This document shows positions 57,149 to 64,000 of a stretch of 64,000 nucleotides of DNA, one piece after another. Position numbers and translations under genes: made by a program. The stretch comes from Buddleja alternifolia (taxonomy: Eukaryota > Streptophyta > Magnoliopsida > Lamiales > Scrophulariaceae). The notes under the pieces are model-generated. The model was not told the origin of the DNA and ran no database searches. It saw only the letters and a list, made by a program, of their open reading frames with translations. Position 1 is the first letter of the stretch. Each line of letters opens with the position of its first letter. The stretch spans positions 4,813,001-4,877,000 of the forward strand of contig CM033405.1 in the NCBI GenBank assembly GCA_019426215.1, in the 5' to 3' direction.

Positions 57149-58140
57149 CATGGTGTAAAATTCGACCGAAACAATGAAATTTCGGTCGAAATTTCGAATT
57201 TCGAGAAGTTTCGAAGCGAAATCGAATTTTCGATCCAATTTTGCAGAATATCTTCCGAAATTTCGACCGAAACCCGAAATTTTCCGAAATTTAAAATATT
57301 TTTGTCAAATATCCATCGAAATTTCGGCCGAAACCCGATATTTCCCGAAATATTTACCGAAATCAAAATTTCGGCAGAATTTTTTTATATATATATATTT
57401 TTTTAAATATCATATAATTAGAAAATTATAGAAAATTATATTTATACACATAATATGGATGGAATTCACATAATATGTGTGAACCGTGGACACATAGTGG
57501 ATACTCAGTGGATACAATGTCACACCAACCCTACTCATATCTTTTGCCACAGGTTTATGTTACTACTCCTGTCGAGTATGTTGTACCCGTTGGGGTTCTT
57601 CAAAATTCAACACCAGAAGGATATCATTATCATCATTATATGCAGTACTACCAACATTCCATGTCATGGGCGGAATATTGTCAACATATAACTAATAATT
57701 TTCACTTGCAATATGAAAGTAGAGGTAGGACAGATACTAGTGATAGCGATTTCGATTCTCCTAGAAACTCGATGTGGTATTGAGTAGTAACTTTTATTTA
57801 AATCTTGGTACATTTTATTTTAATGAAGTTCTCATGAGATTTAATTATTATCTTACTATCAAATTATATTTATTTCATATTTTTCGCAACAGTTTTTAAT
57901 GATATTATTTAACAAATTCATTATCCATATATTATATATAGAATATTATTGATGTAAAATATGCATAAGAATAATAATTAAAGCTACCCAAAATTTTATT
58001 GCAAATTTTCAAATATTTTTAAAAATTTCCATGATTTTTTTAAAATCAAACGAAATTTTGAATATCCCCGAAATTTTCATCAAAATTTCCGTAAATTTAC
58101 TATGCCGATATCTACCCCGAAACCGATATTTGAGACCTTG
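57149..58140 (+). mobile_element. hAT-type DNA transposon, internally deleted
   Basis: Terminal inverted repeats CATGGTGTAAAATTCG and, from the right end, CAAGGTCTCAAATATCG. They are flanked by 8-bp duplications CGTAGGAC (57141-57148) and CTTAGGAC (58141-58148), which match at 7 of 8. Sub-terminal DNA is full of GAAATTTCG and CCGAAA words (57170-57380 and 58040-58130), as common in hAT elements. An 8-bp duplication is the hAT signature. Confidence 0.8.
57475..57783 (+). pseudogene. probable C-terminal remnant of a hAT transposase
   Basis: A 102-codon frame rich in Tyr, His, Ser and Gln, ending TDTSDSDFDSPRNSMWY. It lies in the middle of the hAT element, and such a low-complexity Tyr/Ser-rich tail is what I would expect after the dimerisation domain of a hAT transposase. 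No catalytic motif is present. The start Met is arbitrary. Assignment rests mainly on location. Confidence 0.5.
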
Positions 58141-58188
58141 CTTAGGACTTTGTACTGTTCTTGGCTAATCCTAGAAAATTGATCAATT

Positions 58189-59183
58189 TGGGAAATTATA
58201 TTTTTTGTCCCTAAAGTTGTTCACTAAAATACATTTGGTCCCTCATGTTTCAACTCGACAATTTGACCCTAAACATAGCAATTTTGGACACATTTAGTCC
58301 CTGTCGTCAAATGTCTTGTTAAACCTAACGGGAATGTCCTAGGTGGCAATTTTTTTAATTGTCATATAATTTTAATTTCTGACATGGATAAAAATAATTT
58401 AACCATATATAAAAAACATTAAAAAATATAAAAATATGAAGACATAAAATTAGAAATAATTTAATCAATATGAAAAACATTTAATTAAAAAATAGATATG
58501 AAATTAAATTAAATATTACAATTTAGCCTCTCTAGTGATGTTATTTTTAAATTTTTGAAATATTTCTTTTATATATTAGTATTTTAATTATTTTTATATT
58601 ATTTTTATTTGTAGTCAATTTTATTATTTAAAATAGTATTTAACTTTTTTTATTTGGATTTTTTACCATTTTAATTATTTTTTATTTTATATATGCATAT
58701 ATATATTTAGTTAATTTTATTATTAAAAATAGTATTTAACTTTTATTATTTTTATATTAATTTTTCAATTAGTTTTATTTTATTTTAATTTTTATTTTTT
58801 TGTTTGTTATATTTTTTTGTTTTTTAGCTAATTTATTTTTATTATTTTAAATATATTTTTATTTGAATTTGAATTTTTTTTAAATTTTTAAAAAAATAAT
58901 TATTGTTTATATTATATTAATTTAATTAACTTTTTTATTTTATTTTTATGTTTTTATCCAATCTCCACGTGGCAAATTGAGATTTGACCACCTAGACACA
59001 ATTGACTTGAAAATTGAAAATTTTCAAATTGAAAAACCTAACAAGACCCTAATTTTGACTATTCTGGGGATTTCGTTAATTTAGATGAAAAGTTAACGGT
59101 AGTGACTAAATATGTACGAAATTGACAAGTTGAGGGACCAAATGTGTCTTACAACTTCAGGGACGAAAAATGTAACTATCCCA
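58189..59183. mobile_element. ~1-kb non-autonomous TIR element
   Basis: The ends are inverted repeats of roughly 100 bp: TGGGAAATTATATTTTTTGT on the left and, from the right, TGGGATAGTTACATTTTTCG, both followed by CCCT(A/G)AAGTTG and TTTGGTCCCTCA. The centre is extremely AT-rich and non-coding. Possible flanking duplication GATCAATT / GACCAAATT is imperfect. Family is uncertain (MULE-like MITE is one option). Confidence 0.75.
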
Positions 59184-59612
59184 GACCAAATTACTCTAGT
59201 ATCTTGATAAATAGATTGGTTAACAGTAATCTGAGGGGGAAAAGGTTGTGTTATAAAAAAAATTTGATTTTTTTTCTATAGCTTAATTATTCATATATAT
59301 ATTTATATTTATAATACATTAAGTTATATACATTTGTATCGGTTTTCAATATTTTTGCCATAATCAACTGTGGTGGGCCTTAATAGTAGGAAATTGGAGT
59401 TTTCGAAATTGATTGCATTTGCAGATGTGAGCTCAATTACAACTTGGGCTATTGATGCAAATTTTCATAACTTGGGCTTAATGCAGGGTTTTAAGGTTAC
59501 GTAGGCCCAAACAACTTAAGTATTTATGTTTGGCAGACTTAAAATGACAATTTCATGAACGCATCTTACCATTTATGTTGTCAATCAATACACATCCTTC
59601 ACAAATTGTGCA
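59184..59612. other. AT-rich DNA without recognisable features
   Basis: No coding signal seen. Confidence 0.45.
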
Positions 59613-60403
59613 TACATGGAAACTTGGTCATGCTAAGGTGTTCATGGACCGATTCCAACCCTAGATAGTTAAATACGGGATGGGAAAAATTTGTCATTCA
59701 TTACGTACGAACATATTATGAAATTTTCTTGAAAGTTACGGTGAAAAAATGGGAAAAATGGGCTAAAAATTACGTGAACGGGAAATAAATAGATTCATAG
59801 ATGTACGAGTATAATACGGATACAAATGAATTATTGGGGAGTAAAAATACGAATTATTTTTATATGAATTTGGATGATATATTGCTTGTGCTTACTTTTA
59901 TCATACAAAAATAATAGTTTATATGAGTATCTAGTTGAAATAACATTTGGATAGATTATCGAAGTTCTTACGTTTTTAATTGTGTAATAGTCAATCAGTA
60001 CTATGAAAAAACTTACACCAAAATTGAGTATTACACAAATTAAAAAATATGAACTTCGATAATCTATCCAAATATTAATTATTGTCAACTAGATATGCAT
60101 ATAAACCATTATTTTTATAAAATAAAAGCAAGTACAAGCAATATATCATTTGAATTCATATAAAATAAGTTGTATTTTTACTCCCGAATAATTCATCTGT
60201 ATTCGTATTATACTTGTACATCTACGAATCAATTTATTTCCCATTCACGTATTTTTTAGCTGATTTTTTCACCGTAACTTTCAAGGAAATTTTGTAATAT
60301 GCTCATACGTAATAAATGACAAACTTTTCCCGCCATGTATTTAACTATCTAGGGTTGGAATCGATCCATGAACATCTTAGTTTGGACAAGTTTTCATAAT
60401 AGC
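59613..60403. repeat. long inverted repeat (~370-bp arms, ~40-bp loop)
   Basis: The left arm 59613-59985 is closely complementary to the right arm 60025-60403, e.g. CCTAGATAGTTAAATACGGG (left) and ATGTATTTAACTATCTAGGG (right). The loop lies at about 59986-60024. RNA from it would fold into a ~350-bp hairpin. It may be a foldback transposon or a small-RNA-producing locus. Confidence 0.9.
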
Positions 60404-63140
60404 ATAGAGCTGCAACCATTTTTTTGGAGATATTTTGTTTTTCAAGTTAATTTTGATAGAGAATAAATGAGGTCATTCCAAGAATTTTTGGGCACTAAAA
60501 TGGAGTTCCAGCTTTTTTAGGGGAAAAAAAAAAAAACCAAAGTGAGACTATAAGTGACATTTGTTCTTATTAGAAAGAAAATTCCTAAAACCTAAGAACT
60601 TGGATTTGTCACAAATATTTGCTAGATTTCAAAGATATAACCAATTTTCGGACAAAACTAGGAAAATGGAGAGAAAATAGTCTTTTTAATATTTAACTAG
60701 ACAATTCATTCAATCCCTAAAGGGTTTCATCCGACCATATCATTCAATTAGATATCAAATTGATCGTGTGTGTATATATACATATATTTTAAACTTTTTC
60801 GAAATTACGCAAGGTGTGATATAAAATTCATTTTGCCCATTTTGGCGGGCTAAATCAATGAATTTGACTTATATTTATTTGAAAAAATGAAAATCAAATT
60901 ACTTTTGAGAGAATTTTCATAAAATAACTACTCACTGAACACATAAGTCATAACAAACAAGTCAAATAAACAATCCTCAGCCATAAAAAAATTTATGTCC
61001 AAAGTCATTTTTTTAAAAAAAATTCTTGGAAAACGTTTCATCCAAATACTCTTTTAATATCATTTCTAAAAAAAAAAAAACTTTATTTTCCAACTAAAAT
61101 CATTTCTCGACCAAATGTTGATGCTTTGGAGTTGCTTTTTTCTTGCTTACCCAAAAAGAAAAAAGTTGCTTTTTTTTTAAGTGTGATGCGACACAAGTAC
61201 TTGACTTGTAAATTGTAACTGGAGCATATTCCATTCCTCATTATATTAGGTTCCCAAAGAGGTGTCGGCAAAGACAAGATTGATCTGATCCGACGATCAT
61301 ATGTATCCTAGAAATGTTTAATAAATTGGCCATCTTATTTTGGCAAAAAGTTGGATTAACTATATATTTTCATTTCTACTATACAGTAAAACCCCATTTT
61401 ACCATTTTGTACACATAAAAAAGTGGTGTGAAAAGTTGTGTGCATCCAAAATTCAAGCTTTAAGTTGACATGAAATTTATCCCCAAAAAGGAATCAAGGA
61501 AATACTCCATAAAACAAGTCATATTTTATTGCTGAGAATGTTTGAATTTTCATACAAGAAGTTGAATATAATGGGAGTGTATACAAACTCTAAACAAAAA
61601 CACTTTTAAACTTTTAGCTAAAAATAAGTTTTTGCTTCTGATTCTCTAAAATTAAGCTCCAAATTGAGTAGAGGGTACTTCTATATGGTTTTAAAATTGC
61701 TGCAATTAAAATAAATCTTTTATGACAATTTTATCCTTGAAAATATTGTATTTTTTGAAAAATAATAATTTATAATCACTTTTATTTGCAAACACTAATT
61801 GCTATTACACATAAGAGGCAACAAAGGCATAAAACAAATGGACCATTAGTCGGGTGATTAAATTAAATTAATGTGCATTATTAGAAAAATTTTGGTATTT
61901 GTCTCCTCGTGCATGATGGACATGGACAGCCAAAGTTGACATAATTCTAATTAAGTAAAGGGGATAATCACTATAGGTTTCACCCTCATCTAATCATTTT
62001 TCCATAAAAAATGCATATATATGTGTTACATTTATGTTATATACAAAGATGCCCAATAGATATAAGATCTTCCCTACACAATGACAAAATGTCACTATTG
62101 ACTATAGTGATAATTTAGTAACAATAAAGACATTTGTGCACTATATTTATGTTGTCACTAACCATGAGTTACTAATTGTCAGGGAAAATTTCATATTTTG
62201 TATCGTATTTCACCATTTGTACATTTTTTATACCAAATATTTTGAAAATCTCACTTTTGATGCAATGTTTGTCATTTTGTATCACTTTTGGTACAACCGT
62301 TAAGTTGATAACAGAAATAGGCACGTGAGGTACGCGTGGCCATTAGCTTTAGGCTGACGAAGGAATAAAAACAGGAAAAAACTGTAAAATTAAGGAATAA
62401 AACAAAATTAGGGTTTATGAAAGGAAGAAAATCGGGGATTTCTTCAAAATTAGGGTAAACACATAATTTCTCCATTTGCTCGACTTGCTCGGTTGGAGGA
62501 CGATAAGAAGATGTTATTCTTTCAATATTTGAAGAAATTGACCCTTTCTTACCAACTACGTACTGAACAAATCGCACCAAATATTGAAGAAATCCCGAAT
62601 TTTCTTCATTTCCTGAACCCTAATTTTGTGTTCTTTCCTACTTTTACCCTTTTTTCAACTTTTGTTTCCTCCCCAGCCAGAACTTAATCGTCCACGCATA
62701 CCTCACTTGCCATTTTTCGTTACTGATAAGCCCGTATTTTACGCCTTTTTGGGTGCTTCTTTTCTTGGATTCGGTTTGTTTTTTAATAAATTTTATTCCA
62801 CATTATACCTTGAATTGTGTTGTTTATGTCATTACGTGTCTCAGATCCGGAAAATTATTTGATACAAGAGATGAGAGAAAAGTCAAGAAAAATACTCCAA
62901 ACAAAGTTGGATGCCGTAGCATCCATGAATTAATTGCCTACCTAAGATATATGCAGTGTGATGCCGCAACATCAAAGTCGGATGTTGTAACATCACGAAC
63001 GTGGACAGAAACATATAAATACGCATTTTAGGTCATAAATTGTATATGTAGACTTTGAAGGGAAAATTAAATTAATAATATATATAAAAAAAGAAAAATT
63101 AGCAAATATTGAAAAAAGTATGGGAATCAGATATTAGTAC
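60404..63140. other. AT-rich intergenic DNA
   Basis: Short frames only. The stretch 62190-62480 has the style of dispersed repeats (TTGTATC..., ACAACCGTTAAGTTGATAAC), but no ends could be defined. No gene recognised. Confidence 0.45.
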
Positions 63141-63149
63141 ATTACGACA

Positions 63150-63257
63150 TGGGGTATGTCGTCTCATATAAGAGACAACATACCTTATGTCGTCTCTTAT
63201 TATCTTTTTATTATTATTATTTTAATGAGAGACGACATATGTTATGTCGTCTCTCAA
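63150..63257. repeat. cluster of GACGACAT hairpins
   Basis: GAGAGACGACATA and TATGTCGTCTCTC pair around TGT (63227-63255). A second imperfect palindrome lies at about 63171-63197 (AGAGACAACATACC...TATGTCGTCTCT). Further half-sites precede them. Such sub-terminal palindromes are typical of plant DNA transposons, but no element ends were identified. Confidence 0.75.
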
Positions 63258-63446
63258 TTTTTTTAAAAAAAAAATTGCAATCGGTCAACAAAGGTTGAAA
63301 ATAAATGTTTTTGCCTCCCCCCACCTCCACCCCAAGCTTTTGCTGTATCCCACCCCCACCCCCAAACACAAACTTGCACCCCACCCCACCTCCACCCTAC
63401 CCCGTCCCCACCCCCAAAGCCATTTCTCTCTTCTCTATCTCTTCCA

Positions 63447-63612
63447 GTTTTTTTTTTCGGTTGCCTACTATACCGGACATTGTCGGACTAGTCTGTTGGT
63501 CCATCCGGATCGCACACCCGGCCTGGTGGATGAGTCTCTCAACGGGGGTAACTGCGTACACAAGGAATCGAACCTGAGACCTTGCTTTCACGTGTTGACT
63601 ATGAGTTTTTTT
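63447..63612 (-). mobile_element. tRNA-derived SINE copy, 5' part damaged
   Basis: On the minus strand it has a B box GGTTCGATTCC and then the same body as the SINE at 63826-64000 (TTGTGTACGCAGTTACCCCC, GAGACTCATCCACCAGGCC). It ends in an A-rich tail (T run at 63447-63458). The A-box part is not recognisable. Confidence 0.75.
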
Positions 63613-63825
63613 TATTTGCTAGTCACGGATTTTCTAGTCACGGATTGTCGTGATTGTCAAATTTGTTGCCCCCGACGAAGAGCCATACTCATATATATAA
63701 TTTCGTAATTTTTTTTAGCAATAAATAAAATATTATGTCAATATATATATATACATATATATATAATTATCATGTGACCGATATATAAATACACAACAAC
63801 CAACGTCTAAATAAATTGGGAAACC
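63613..63825. other. AT-rich spacer with (TA)n
   Basis: Contains TATATA runs at about 63738-63768. No coding signal. Confidence 0.5.
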
Positions 63826-64000
63826 AACGGGGTTGGTTCGAGTGGTAAGCAGCTCGATTCCGCTTAAGCAAGGTATCGGGTTCAATTCCTTGTGTACGCA
63901 ATTACCCCCATTGAGAGACTCATCCACCAGGCCAGGTGTGCGACCCGGGTCGATCAACAAATTAATCCGGCAATGCCCGATACAGTAGGCAACAGGAAAA
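63826..64000 (+). mobile_element. tRNA-derived SINE, runs to the window edge
   Basis: A box TGGTTCGAGTGG (63834-63845) and B box GGTTCAATTCC (63879-63889) with tRNA-like spacing. It is followed by the family body also found inverted at 63447-63612. The tail begins at the window end. Confidence 0.82.

Noticed and set aside
62272..62862. Overlapping ORFs of 64-102 codons on both strands
   Set aside because: Repetitive-looking AT-rich DNA with no motif and mutual overlap.
63244..63708. 154-codon Pro/His-rich ORF
   Set aside because: Made of a C-rich low-complexity stretch followed by the antisense of a SINE.

Overview
This window is plant nuclear DNA, most likely from a eudicot with an AT-rich genome. 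The evidence is spliced FAR1-type Mutator transposases, an Athila-like Ty3/gypsy element primed by tRNA-Asp, a Ty1/copia element, hAT and SINE copies, and no compact gene arrangement. I recognise no intact host gene. Nearly everything from 769 to about 60400 is transposable-element sequence, nested or side by side, and nearly all coding regions carry stops or frameshifts.

Layout. 1-768: a small unrecognised minus-strand ORF and a TA-rich stretch. 769-9934: MULE-A, a Mutator-like element with terminal inverted repeats. It has two convergent spliced genes, a FAR1/MULE/SWIM transposase (+) and a Ulp1/C48-type cysteine protease-like gene (-). 9935-14195: flank holding a tRNA-derived SINE, a 5' copia LTR and a 2.6-kb solo LTR. 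14196-25918: an Athila-like gypsy element on the minus strand (gag, PR, RT/RNase H, IN, env-like ORF) whose 5' LTR runs into a 34-N assembly gap (25919-25952). 25953-33379: MULE-C, a diverged relative of MULE-A in the opposite orientation and cut by the gap. 33388-42532: MULE-B, almost the same as MULE-A, abutting MULE-C head to head through a 52-bp perfect palindrome. 42533-53028: the same flank again (SINE, copia, 2.6-kb solo LTR), here with the complete copia element and an extra nested 1.67-kb solo LTR. 53029-64000: small DNA elements and foldbacks (a foldback of ~188-bp repeats, a hAT copy with 8-bp target duplications, a ~1-kb TIR element, a ~0.8-kb hairpin), AT-rich sequence without recognisable genes, and an opposed pair of SINE copies.

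The block 769-14195 is repeated at 33388-48495. The copies differ mainly by whole-element insertions (gypsy only in the first, a solo LTR only in the second) and small indels. With the N gap between them, this is either a segmental duplication or two haplotypes joined end to end by the assembler.

The most interesting biology is the MULE family. It is a two-gene transposon carrying a SUMO-protease-like gene opposite its transposase. Its introns and other non-coding parts are packed with a short ACTGTATAATG-like motif that mostly points in the direction of transcription and switches orientation between the convergent genes. All annotation was made by eye; no search or alignment program was run.
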